From Acorus gramineus (taxonomy: Eukaryota; Streptophyta; Magnoliopsida; Acorales; Acoraceae), in assembly GCA_030737835.1 (NCBI GenBank), contig JAUJYN010000031.1, positions 310,001 through 374,000 on the forward strand: DNA of 64,000 bases, written 5' to 3'. The translations under genes were made by a program, and so were the position numbers. This document shows, piece by piece, positions 1 through 9,498 of this stretch. The notes under the pieces were generated by a model. The model was not told the origin of the DNA, made no database searches, and saw only the letters and a list, made by a program, of their open reading frames with translations. Numbering within the stretch: the stretch's first letter is position 1; each line of letters begins with the position of its first letter.

Positions 1-950
1 AGGCTTGATAATGAATGAGTTCTCTTTGACTGAATCGCAATGGATCATTACACACAACTACAGAACTAGAGAAGGCCTCGTCGGGTATACATAGGAAACT
101 GAGGCACAACTAATACTGTTCTCTCTATATGATCCTTCTTCTGTTGCTCTTTCTTCTTGTACTCCTTTTCTTTCTTCATCGCCTCGTCTTTAGATAGAAT
201 TTTCAAAGATGATTTTACTGGGGAAACCTTGCAGGATGGAAAGCACGAGTTGAGACCCATTCTGAAACGCAAAAAAAAAACTCTGTTAAGGCCTTTGATT
301 CAGGAAGATCTTCTCTTTTGAACTGTAGATTTTCAGATGCTGTTGTGTGGGCTTAATATATATGCAGTTGGAGATACTTATTTCTCCAATATTTTATTTG
401 TCAGGTTCATCGAAATTGTGGGGTTTTCGAAGTTTGGATTTGGTCAATCCTTGGCAGCCAAGTTTCCAAAGAATATTTTTTTTCTTCTAAAAAGGTGTTA
501 TAAAAGGTCTACACATCATATAGTTGTTGTTGCCTAATTGAATTGCCCAGTCAACCGATGCAGCGTAGAGAGTTCAAATTCCAGGTTGAGGTGCCCCCAC
601 ATTGTCTTGACCTTTTTGTTTTCTTCTTAAAACTTGGGAGCTAAGAATACATGCTGCTCTGTGGGACATATGCTCTGGGAGTGTCAGGTTCATCAAAGGC
701 GTGGGGTTTTTGAAGCTTGAATTTGGTCAATCATAGGCAGCCATGTTTCCAAACATTATCTTTGTTTAAGGTGTTTATTATAAGAAGTCAAATATCATAT
801 GGTTGTTGCCTAATTCAACTGTCCAGTACTCTCAGTAAACCGAAGCCGCGTAGAGGCTTCAAATTTCAGGTTGAGGTGCCCCCACAGTTTATTTTGGTTG
901 ATAAAAGTAAATTTGTGTTCCTTATGCACCCATTTGGGTAGTGGAATAGG
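1..950. repeat. Duplicated non-LTR module, copy 1
   Basis: This stretch has a second copy at about 41037-41890, and its first ~118 bases occur a third time at 40303-40418. The copies keep the same order: a small minus-strand ORF, then an AT-rich spacer, then two tandem versions of a ~210-base unit (here about 402-611 and 688-891) containing the phrases 'tttggtcaatc', 'ggcagccaagtttcc' and 'caggttgaggtgcccccac'. The identity of the module is unknown. It could be a segmental duplication or a non-LTR transposable element. It lies immediately left of retrotransposon A. From 950 to 1245 the sequence is AT-rich and I see nothing recognisable. Confidence 0.7.
66..272 (-). CDS. Small uncharacterised ORF, copy 1
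   Basis: A minus-strand reading frame of up to 68 residues. Initiation may be at the second Met, the start of the copy at 41089-41283. The product is basic and lysine/glutamate-rich in the middle (a KKEKEYKKKEQQKK stretch, probably helical) and ends in ...VPQFPMYTRRGLL. The second copy keeps the frame over 64 residues without an indel or stop, with about six amino-acid changes. That suggests coding or exonic ancestry, but so short a frame can survive by chance. No domain is recognised. It could be the remnant of a larger exon, because no neighbouring exon is obvious. Confidence 0.3.
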   Translation of the reverse strand: MRFRMGLNSCFPSCKVSPVKSSLKILSKDEAMKKEKEYKKKEQQKKDHIERTVLVVPQFPMYTRRGLL

Positions 951-1245
951 AGGAGTATAGGAAAGAATAAGAGAAGAATAAGTTTAAAAGGTTGTTTGGG
1001 TGAAATGAATAGATGGGTATAACTATACCAGAATAGATGACAATAAGTTGATATTTGTATTCCAGGTCCTCCTGGAATAGTGTTATTCCATCCAATCTAT
1101 TCCACTGGTATCAAATCAATTATCATCAACTCTTTCACATGTCAAATAATGTAATCACCTCTTATTAATCAAGGGTCCACATGTTGTATTATTTTTTCAC
1201 ATTTTATTAATCATTATTAACATATTTTTCACAACTCATCCATGG

Positions 1246-1250
1246 TCAAC
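1246..1250. repeat. Target-site duplication of element A, left
   Basis: TCAAC here is repeated exactly at 19954-19958, immediately outside the other LTR. A perfect 5-bp duplication is the expected Ty3/gypsy signature and fixes the outer ends of element A. Confidence 0.9.
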
Positions 1251-1992
1251 TGAGGTGGATATTTTCCCCCTTCAGTTAAATTTGTCAATCTTTTGGTCGT
1301 AAAATAAACTTGAACTATATGAATTTATGGTCACTTTGACTGGGATTGTCTGACTGGGTAGGACTGTGTAAAACTGATTGTGTAGAAATGACTGGCTGTG
1401 TTTTTCTTATTGACTCACTTTTTCTGGGTATCTTTCCTTGGTTGACTGGGCCTTTAGAGTGCTATCGTGCGACCTCTTTATAGGCTTCCTACGTACCCCT
1501 TGGGGATCAAGTCACACGTAGTTCCTTTATTACCCTTGTAACCGCCTTGCCACTAAGTGTTTAGTGGGCTTTTTTCCAGGGAAAAATCCCTAGTATTTAT
1601 GCTCCACGTCGGCCCTTGATTACCCACGTTCTGCTGATAGTGGGCCTTAAGTGCCAACTTGGCAGTTACAGGCGTTAGTGGTCTTTTGACCGTTTCTCCA
1701 TTTTGCTTGGGGTCACTTGATGTGCTTGCCCGTACGTTTCATAGTACGTTCGCGAGGAGTAAGGTCGACCGACCAGACCTCATGTCTGGTCGTGGTTTAG
1801 ACTACTCGAGGTGACATTTGCTCACGAGGTGTTTGGCTGCCCAACTAGACCCTTAGTCTAGTCGTGCCCGCACACCTGAGGACGTCATCATAAGATTTCC
1901 CAACCTAGATCGGGTCTTTGTGGGCCTCAAGTCAGATAGCCCATGTCCGTCTTGTCTTGACACGTGTCCTAGTGAAGATTTTGACCTCCACA
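1251..1992 (-). repeat. 3' LTR of element A
   Basis: A 742-bp LTR matching 19070-19953. In plus orientation it starts TGAGGTGGATATTTTCC and ends CCTCCACA. It carries one copy of the 60-bp hairpin unit that the 5' LTR has three times, and a 'gagtgctatcgtgcgacctcttt' motif related to the array at 7230-7400. The length difference from the 5' LTR is mostly this tandem expansion plus a short TTGACTGG-rich duplication. Confidence 0.9.
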
Positions 1993-2008
1993 GATGCCCC
2001 CTCTCCTG
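1993..2008 (-). other. Polypurine tract of element A
   Basis: On the minus strand AGGAGAGGGGGCATC abuts the 3' LTR, as expected for the plus-strand primer of reverse transcription. It independently confirms that the element runs on the minus strand. Confidence 0.85.
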
Positions 2009-2301
2009 TTTTCTTGAATTGTCGAGAGAGCAAGAGATATGAAAAATCATCTCGCATCCCTCCCTTCTCGGGGGTCAAGGACCTAGTTGCCTTTCTCCTC
2101 GGGATTCTCTGATCCGTTCAGGATTTTTACGGCCGATTTGCTACGTCAGCCTTCATGGCGCGTGGTCTCTAAAGGTGTTTGGAAAATCCAAAGGTCATCA
2201 TCCCTTTGATTTTCATGTATACCCATTTTATTGGCATTGATTACTCCTCGATGTCTGCAGCGAATTATTGCTTCCGTCTTTTAGATGCGTCTCTTCAGCC
2301 A

Positions 2302-2309
2302 TATTTAAA
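2302..2309 (+). promoter_or_regulatory. Candidate TATA box of antisense gene 1
   Basis: TATTTAAA lies 75 bases upstream of the ATG at 2384, a usual plant spacing (TATA, about 30 bases to the transcript start, then a short leader). It is a single-motif prediction. Confidence 0.45.
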
Positions 2310-2383
2310 GGTCGAATGAGAAGTGCTCTTCGTCCCATCTCGTCCTTTTCTTTCGTCTTCTGAAAATTCCCTTGCCCCTTCTC

Positions 2384-3708
2384 ATGGAGAAAACCGCCAT
2401 TACCGCAGCCCTCCACAGAGAGTTGGGCGTCTCCTCAGACTTCACGATCGATGAGTTGTCTGAGGATGAGGTCCCCACCCTTTTCCTTGACTTCGTTCTC
2501 CTCCATCCGAGTTATTTCACGAATGGGGAACTTTCTCTTCCTCTACTGCGCCTGGTGGCAGAGTTTCTTGACTTTTACGGCCTTCACCCATCTTAGTCGT
2601 CCCCAATGTGTACCGCATCCTGATGTGTGTGGTCGCTTTGGGGAAGAAGATAAGAGTTGAGCTGGGCCTGACTGTGATCCGCTGGATCTATCAGGTCAAG
2701 GGTTCAACCTCCGGGCGGTCCCCATCCTTCTATATCTCTCGCCGGGCTCGGCTGCCAGAATGGGTTCTCGGCATGTCTCGGGGTGATATCCATGATTGGG
2801 AGAATCGTCGGATCCGGGTCCGAGGTCGTTGGTTGTCCCATCGCCACTTGTGTGATCCTCGAAAGCCAATGGTGGATGCCCCCAGGTCAGAGGTCGAGGA
2901 GGTGAAGATGGAAAACATCTCCCTGGTGATGGAGTATCCGGACCGATCGTGGTGGGGGCTGCTTGGATTGGAGGAACCGCGACGCGCTCCACCCGTTGCT
3001 ACGTTTCCTGGCGATGTGGTTGCGCCAGCTAGTGGCCTAGGTTAGGTTCCTCCTCCATCTGCTCCACACAATGGGGCGAGGCGGCGCTCTTTGAGGCTCC
3101 TCCGGTTAGGTTTTGGATAAAATTCCATTGCCCTACTAATGGATTTAACCTTATCGCCACAGCCTTCTATCTCACCATCTCCATCACATGCTGTTCGATC
3201 GTCTTCCTTGTCCGCTTCTTCTTCTTCTTCATCGTCTTCCTTAGCCTTTGCCGCCCCTAGGGGTACCACTCCTTCCACCAGTGACATGGAGGTTGACACC
3301 CCCCGAACGGTGCCCCTGGTGACCCTAGGTGCTGGGGCAGATGCTACTCCTATTTCTGAGGACCGTCTTCATGGTGTCCTCCTACCTCTTGGTGGTCCTT
3401 CAAGGAACTTGCAAGCCTCAGTTCATGCCGCCGCCCTCTCGATAGACCATCAGTTGCTGTCCCTCCGTGAAGGTTGTGAGGGTATGAAGAAGATCGCCTT
3501 CTGGACTTCATCAGCGGCTATCGCCTGGGCTATTCTGACCACTCGTGTGGTTTTTGAGAGATGAGCAACGAGGAGTTGCCTGGGCTGCATCAAGCTGCAA
3601 GGGAGGGGAGACTTCGTGGGAAGGGCCGAGTAGAAGACTGAGCAGAGAGTTGAACCTGTATTTTATTTTTTTTCTTTTTCTGTAATCTTTATCCAATCAA
3701 TGAATAAA
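2384..3708 (+). pseudogene. Antisense gene 1 of element A (gypsy-type transposon domain, PF04195-like)
   Basis: Opposite in direction to gag-pol, this is the Tat-lineage 'antisense ORF'. The frame opens at ATG 2384 (MEKTAITAALHRELG). It keeps the core of the plant family annotated as putative gypsy-type transposon: a 'LPLLRLVAEFLDFYGLHPS' helix, then a second segment with YRILMCVVALGKK and a WIYQVKG-like strand at about 2608-2760. Between them a Gln-type codon has become TAG and one base is out of frame (2594-2615). A Ser-rich linker frame follows (3139-3564, an eight-Ser run), then a short basic tail ending near 3642 and an AATAAA signal at 3703-3708. It is paralogous to the gene at 4289-6657 but lacks the long coiled coil. 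The function of this family is unknown. Confidence 0.7.
3703..3708 (+). terminator. Candidate poly(A) signal of antisense gene 1
   Basis: AATAAA in an AT-rich stretch 60 bases after the last reading frame of antisense gene 1. The preceding T-rich run (3661-3680) fits a plant 3' end. From 3710 to about 4280 I see no reading frame of interest. This stretch includes a short motif repeated with variation ('acgaacagaattcatgaacaggattcacgaac', 3901-3945). Confidence 0.4.
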
Positions 3709-4288
3709 AAATTACTTTCTCTGCCCAACCTTGCTTGTATTTTGCATAATGTCCCTCCTCATTGTACGCTTCCACTTGTAAATCACAAAGCTCCAGAAGC
3801 CAAGGCACCTTGATCTTCTTTGTAATTACCCCATATCAAATAAGTGGAGTAATCACGTTTGAACGAGCAGAGGTACCTTGTCATAGCCACGAACGTCCAC
3901 GAACCGGATTTACGAACAGAATTCATGAACAGGATTCACGAACATAGTTCTCGAATAGGATTCTGCCCGTCTAGTTGTAAAAACCATCTTGTCGATCTGT
4001 CTTTTCTCTGTGCCTCGTAAGAAGGTTGGGATTATGAGCTTGCCCCGTTTTCAAAACAGTCGCCTCGCCTTTCAAGCCAGCTATCCCTCGATTTCTACAG
4101 AAGATTTCAACGGTAAACCTTCCACGATTTTGATTTTTGTGCCTTTGTCATGATTGCGGGGAGCTCTCGAGGAAGAGCCGCCCCCATAAGCACTCATCAC
4201 TTGACGAGAAGAGGAAAGAGAATTCAAAAATCAAATCCCCTTGCCATTTTCACACTTTGCTTCTCCCCGTTTTTCTTCTTGCACCACT

Positions 4289-6657
4289 ATGTTGATAGAC
4301 ATTGTCCAGAAACTGCGGACTTCCTTGTTCATTCCAGACTCCATCACTTTCACCCCGATCCCTTTGAAGAACATAGACGAGCTGAAGGGTAGCAGCTTTG
4401 AGAAGCTCTTTATGTGTCCTTCTCAGATGCTGAGAAGCTCTCTTTTATTTTCTCTCCCCGAGCTGGTCAGGGACTTCATGCACCGATTCAAGCTTCACCC
4501 TGTACAATATTCCCCCAACCTACTAAGGGTCTTGATGTGCGTTGTCACAATCAATCGCAAGCTGCAGCTTCGACTCGGGGTAGATGACATCTATCATCTG
4601 TATGATTTGAGGAAGTCAGAGAATGCTTACTATCTGAGGGCGAGACCGGGCGCGGTTCCTCTCGTGAAAAAGCTTCCTTCATTTGGTAGCGGATGGCGGG
4701 ATGAATGCCTCGTGCAATTAACCGGCCCGTGGGTGCTTCCTCCCCCCACTCTGGGCGGTGAACCTAGGGTGCCATGTTGTCTCCGTTCGATGAAATTGGG
4801 TGAGCATAAAAATCATCAGACTTTTATGCCTTATTTGCCTTCTCTTTCATAGCCAATGAATCTCATTTGCTCATTGCAGATGACTTGGAGTGTGCGACCC
4901 CAGACCCGTCAGTGGTGAAGTTCGATCAGATCACCAGGGCTCAAGAGTTGGAGGAAAAGGATTTTCGTAAAATCCTTATCCTCCCCGCAGCCAGGGCCCC
5001 TGGTTCCTCCTCGAAGGTTTTTGGCTCTTCTTCGGGAGTTGATGCATCCTCTACCCTCGCTGAAGCTTCTTCCCTTGCTGTTTCCAAAGAAGTGGGTGAG
5101 TGGTTTGCTGCCCCCAATGCCAAGTCAGGTTTGAAGAAAAGGCCTAGGCTACTGCTTCCTTTGAAATGGTGGACTATGGCTGCTCGCTCGGCTTTATCAG
5201 TTGAAGAGGCAGACTCTAAAGGCAGAGCCAATGCCCTACTGAACGTCTCCTGGGCTTCCCCTACGCGGAGCAATTTGCGTTCGGGTGTTGTCAGTGTGGC
5301 TGTTGTTGAGCCTCCCGTGCCTTCCAACGAAGAGGGATGCCCACCAAATCCCATAGTCATTTCCGTACCAGAGACGGTGGAGGTTCCCTCTTCTCCAGAA
5401 ATCCAAGCAATTGCGGATTCTGTCTCTGATCTTCCAGTTGCTGCTTCTGAAGTTTCAGTTGGAGAAACTCATGTTGAGCCCTCCCTTGCCGAGGAGGTAG
5501 CGACCATGGCTTCCTCAGCCCCCTCATCTGTGGTTACTCCAGTTGCAGCAGCAGGCTCGATACCTGTGGTTGTTAACCCGTCGGGGGTGCCCCCAGCTGA
5601 GATGTTGGAGAACACTTCCACCATAGCTTCTCCGCTAAGGGCGCTAACAGTCGCTTCAACTCCTGCTGGGATGCCCCAGTCGCTTCGACTGCGGTTGATT
5701 CTTCGGGCTCTCCTCGCTCGGATGCACCCTTCATAACGATGTCCGTGGCTCCTTCTCTTGGTGCCATGGATGCTGGGGTTCCTCATTCAGCATCTTTGGA
5801 AACCCCTTTGACCCTTGCTCTTGTAGCTTCGACTAGTACTCATTCAGGAGGTCCTCTTGCTGATCGTGCCAGCAAAGAGTTAGCCAGTACTTAGCTCAGG
5901 GGCTAACTTCTTGAGGGTGACCTGGACTGTGCTCACCGGGCTACGACGGAGGCGCTTTTCACCCAGCTAGGCTGGAGCATTTACAACGTAAGTGTTCAAC
6001 TTCTTTCTTGAAGTTTCTTCTTCAAGGTTTTAACCATTTGCTTTCCAGAACTCTGTCATCTGGCAGGTGCTCAATGAGCGAAGCCTGGATGCGATGAGGT
6101 CTGAAGATCTCTTGAGGTCAGCCCAAGAGCTCGCTCATCGTAGAGAAGCACAGCTAAAGTCGGTTGAGGAACAGATTGTGATCGCGAAGTGAGCTCGCCT
6201 TGCTGCGGAACTCACCGAATCTTCTGCTCGTCGGGACTTGTCTGCTGCTCAAGTTCAGGCTGTTGCTGCTGAAGAGCGTGTGAGAGAGCTCCTCGAGCTG
6301 AAGCTCTCCCAATCTTTCGATCAGGCTTCTTTCTCCTTGCGGGCGCACAATGCAGAAAAGAGAGTTGAGGCCCTGATGCGTGAGTTGCAAGAGCAGCAAG
6401 TCAAACTCTACAAGCTTGGAGCCGGCTGTGCTGCTGCTTTCGAGGACGGTCTGTCGAAGGGTCGAGTAGAAGCCTTCGCGACTATGAGGGACCAAATGAA
6501 GGAGATTTCGGATTCGTTGACGATTTGTGCTGAGAAGAACTACAATTGCGGATATTGTCAAGGTTATGAAGATAGATCCAACAATGTCTCTCCTCGCATT
6601 GTTGCCGCTCCTCCTTCTGGTTTTGATTCTGGCCTTGGTGATGGGTCTCAGATCTAG
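4289..6657 (+). pseudogene. Antisense gene 2 of element A (PF04195-like domain plus coiled coil)
   Basis: A second, better preserved copy of the antisense gene. Exon 1 (4289-4799) begins MLIDIVQKLRTS and holds the domain core: LPELVRDFMHRFKLHPVQYS, then LLRVLMCVVTINRKLQLRLG, a YHLYDLR strand and an LTGPW motif. A GT...AG intron is predicted at 4800-4880 (donor G|GTGAGC, acceptor TTGCTCATTGCAG). Exon 2 continues with ...VVKFDQITRAQELEEKDFRKIL and a long Ser/Ala/Val/Pro-rich linker to about 5730, where the frame breaks. A second intron is predicted at about 5989-6066 (CAAC|GTAAGT ... CTGGCAG). Exon 3 encodes a charged heptad-rich coiled coil ending at TAG 6655-6657, with one internal TGA at 6190-6192. 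The domain order agrees with antisense ORFs known from Tat elements. Its role is unknown. Confidence 0.72.
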
Positions 6658-7229
6658 ATGTTTTGTAAAGAACAATGTTTTCATAAACGACTTGTCTTTT
6701 ACATGTCTATTTGTTTTTCACATGGTCTGAATGTTTGGAGTGCTTATTGCTGTGATAATAGGGTCATGCCCTTTCAGAGTTTTGTGCCCACTCGATGGAT
6801 TAACTCTTGTTTATCCCGTCATTGCGACCTCCGTAGGGCTGGGGCCCCTCGGGACCTGGTAAACATAGGGAAAGATTATCCTTCTTTCGTACTTATCGTG
6901 TGAGGGTGTCTTGTGCGTTCCTTCTCCTCCCGCTTGAGAGCTTTCAAGATGGTGTGCTTAGGACAAGAGGGTAGTACCCTTTCAGAGTTTTTTAAGTCCG
7001 CGGACTAATTTTGCTCGTCCTTTCCTAGCGACCTCCAAAAATTGGTCATAGAGCCTGGACTCTTTGAGACCGAGTGAGCATAGGGGGAAGCATGTACTTC
7101 TTAATGACCTCATTGTTTGAGTGTAACCTATGCGTCTCACTTTCGCATGCCATTTACTTGAGTGCTTATCGATGGATGGGGAATCCCTAGCATGACCTCT
7201 TACGCAAAGAGTGCTCATCCGATCGACCT

Positions 7230-7400
7230 GAACTGGATCAAAGCGCGACCTCTGTAGAGTGCTATTCTGGCGACCTCTTTGGAGTGCTATTCTCGCGACC
7301 TCTTTGTCGAGAGTGCTATTCTCACAACCTCTCTTCAAGAGTGCTTTATTTGAAACAAAGTTCACGCGCGACCTCGAATAATCTTTCATTCACATAAAAT
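7230..7400. repeat. Short tandem array, GAGTGCTATTCT/GCGACCTCTTT units
   Basis: About five imperfect units of 27-32 bases alternate 'gcgacctcttt' and 'gagtgctattct'. A related phrase occurs once in each LTR of element A (around 1457 and 19298), so the array probably arose by slippage of element sequence. It lies just downstream of the pol stop codon in the element's sense direction. The rest of 6660-7230 contains scattered single copies of 'gagtgct...gacctc' but no gene. Confidence 0.7.
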
Positions 7401-7439
7401 ATTCATAACGAATAGAAATCAAGAAAAAAACTTTTTATT

Positions 7440-8905
7440 TCAAAAGTAATACTTTTTCAAATGCATTACATTACGAGGTCTTATGAGTGCCTCTCCATTC
7501 ATTCGTTCTAGATAATAAGCTCCTTTGGGACCCACTCTGACGACCTTGTACGGTCCCTCCCAACTGGGTCTGAGCTTACCATCAGATCATTTTCAGGATT
7601 CGGGGAATACCTCTTGAATGACCAGGTCTCCAACTCGAAAGCTTCACCGTGAAACCCTTTTGTTTTAGCTTCGTACGATCTGGTTCCGGTAGTTTGCCAT
7701 TCTGATGTAGGCTGCTTCCCTTTGCTCGTCCCTCAGGTCCAGGTCAGACGCGAGAATTTCTTCATTAGCGCGTGGCTCAAAGTTCTCGGTCTGGAAGGTT
7801 GGGATCCCAAGCTCTATAGGAATTATAGCCTCGACGCCAAAGGCCAGAGAAAATGGAGTTGTCCTTGTGGCCCACCGTGTTGTGGTGCGGTACGCCCATA
7901 ACATCGAGGGAAGTTTGTTCGCCTAGTAGCCTTTGGCAGCATTGAGTCACTTCTTGATCCATCCAGGATGGTACGATTGGTGATCTTTGCCTGACCATTT
8001 CCTTAGGGATAGCGTGGAGAGGAGAAAAGGTGTTTTATACCCAATTCCTCGCAAAACTCCCTCATTGTGGCATTATCGAATTGCGTTCCGTTGTCGAAGA
8101 TTATGGTGTTCAGCACTCCGAACCGGCACACAATCTCCTTCCAAAGGAAACTTCGTACTTTGACATCGCGGATTCTAGCTAGGGCCACAGCCTCCACCCA
8201 TTTGGTGAAATAGTCAGTGGCGACCAGGAGGAATCGCTTCTGGGATGGCGCCAAGGGCATAGGCCCGACTATATCGAACCCCCATTGGGCGAACGGCCAA
8301 GGACTTGACAGTGTATTCAAATCCCCGGCTGGTCGGTGAATTAGAGGACTGAATCGCTGACACTTGTCACATTTCCTCACCATGTCGAGTGAGTCTTTTG
8401 CGAGGGTCGGCCAGAAATATCCGGCAGTCAATACGCGTCTCGCCAAGGACCTTGAGGCCGTATGGCTCCCGCATATCTCCGAATGCATCTCTTCCAACAC
8501 CTCCTTGGCCTCCTCAAGGGTGGCGCATATGAGGAGTGGACCTCTGAAGCTTTGCTTGTATAGAACGCCTTGATTAGAAATAAAAAACCGAGCGGATCGG
8601 CTCTTGATTTTCCTTGCTTTCTCTTCGTCTGCCGGGAGGAAGTCATCTTTCAGGTAAGACAGGATGGGATCCATCCGAATCGTCTCCCTGGGTTCCGACT
8701 CCACTGCCATAACCTGCTCGAGGTGGGTGATACTCGGTTCCCCTAAGAACTCGACCTGAATTTTCCAGGATGGTTCTCCTTCTAGCGCACTCGCCAAATT
8801 TTCTGGGGCATCAGCTTGAGTATTATGCTCACGATCGATTGTGTGGATTTCCCAGTCACCGATTTGTGTGAGCAGAGCACATGTGTAGCCCTGGTAAGCC
8901 GCCAT
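7440..8905 (-). pseudogene. Integrase and pol C-terminus, element A
   Basis: Minus-strand integrase region. The HHCC zinc finger is visible (H-SEICGSH ... CDKCQRF, about 8480-8360). The catalytic core follows with D in GFDIVGP and D in IIFDNGTQF. At the third catalytic position the codon at 7985-7987 is AAG (Lys) in NGQAKITNR, where the family has Glu, and just before it a stop replaces the usual residue after SSPRYP. Downstream frames carry WAYRTT and FSLAFGVEA. A C-terminal 'SWEGPYKVVRVGPKGAYYLE' module leads to the natural stop at 7440-7442. There is no chromodomain, consistent with Tat. The element cannot make active integrase. Confidence 0.85.
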
Positions 8906-9115
8906 ACGATCATCCTTCGTCTGATATTCTCCAGTGCTCTAACATACCACGAACTGAGAGTCACTGTAGATTGCCAGTTTACGGATGGTGAGATCAACTG
9001 CGAATTCCAAGCCCGCGATGAGAGCCTCATATTCAGCTTCGTTGTTAGAAGCCTTGAACCCAAGCTTGATCGCGTGGTCAAACAGAAATCCGTCTTCGCT
9101 ACTCAAGATCAGCCC
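8830..9115 (-). pseudogene. Second (archaeal-type) RNase H of element A
   Basis: On the minus strand the frame gives GFLFDHAIKLGFKASNNEAE, then LAIYSDSQFVV followed by a stop. This is the hallmark arrangement (E in NNEAEYEAL, D in SDSQ) of the additional archaeal-like RNase H that Tat-lineage elements gained between the ordinary RNase H and integrase. The stop lies just after SDSQFVV, at the position of a conserved residue. It joins 8905, where the ...DDRMAAYQGY segment continues the domain. Confidence 0.75.
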
Positions 9116-9498
9116 TGCTCTTGACCCTTTTTGATTGGACCCTTTTCAATAGGTCTGCAATTGGAGACAGCACAGACCTTTTGCTCTGCAGGTGTAAGGT
9201 CGACGATAATGTCTGTGACCACCTGTCCTTTGATTGCATTCTTGGGCTGGTAGTGGATATCAAAAGCTGAAAGTTCCACTGCCCATTTAAGCAATCGCCC
9301 TGCGACATCCGCCTTTCGCACCACAGCTTTGAGAGGCGAGTCGGCAATGACATGGATCATATGGGCTTGAAAGTAATGGCGCAAATTTCGGGTAGAAATG
9401 AGCAAGGCAAATGCAAGTTTTTCGATGCGGGAATACCTTGTTTCTGCCCCGTTGAGCGCCTTACTCGCATAGTAGATAGCCCTCTGTCCCCGATCGAT
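9109..9498 (-). pseudogene. RT-linked RNase H domain of element A
   Basis: The minus frame reads from the nested LTR boundary at 9498 as IDRGQRAIYYASKALNG, then ETRYSRIEKLAFALL, and onward to ADSPLKAVVRK and WAVELSAFDIHY. This is the standard Ty3/gypsy RNase H that follows RT. Its upstream half lies on the far side of the nested insertions, at 15658-15720. The insertion therefore cut pol between the RT connection and RNase H. Confidence 0.82.

Noticed and set aside
8816-9124. Plus-strand ORF over element A RNase H
   Set aside because: It is the complement of the RNase H coding region and has no family resemblance.
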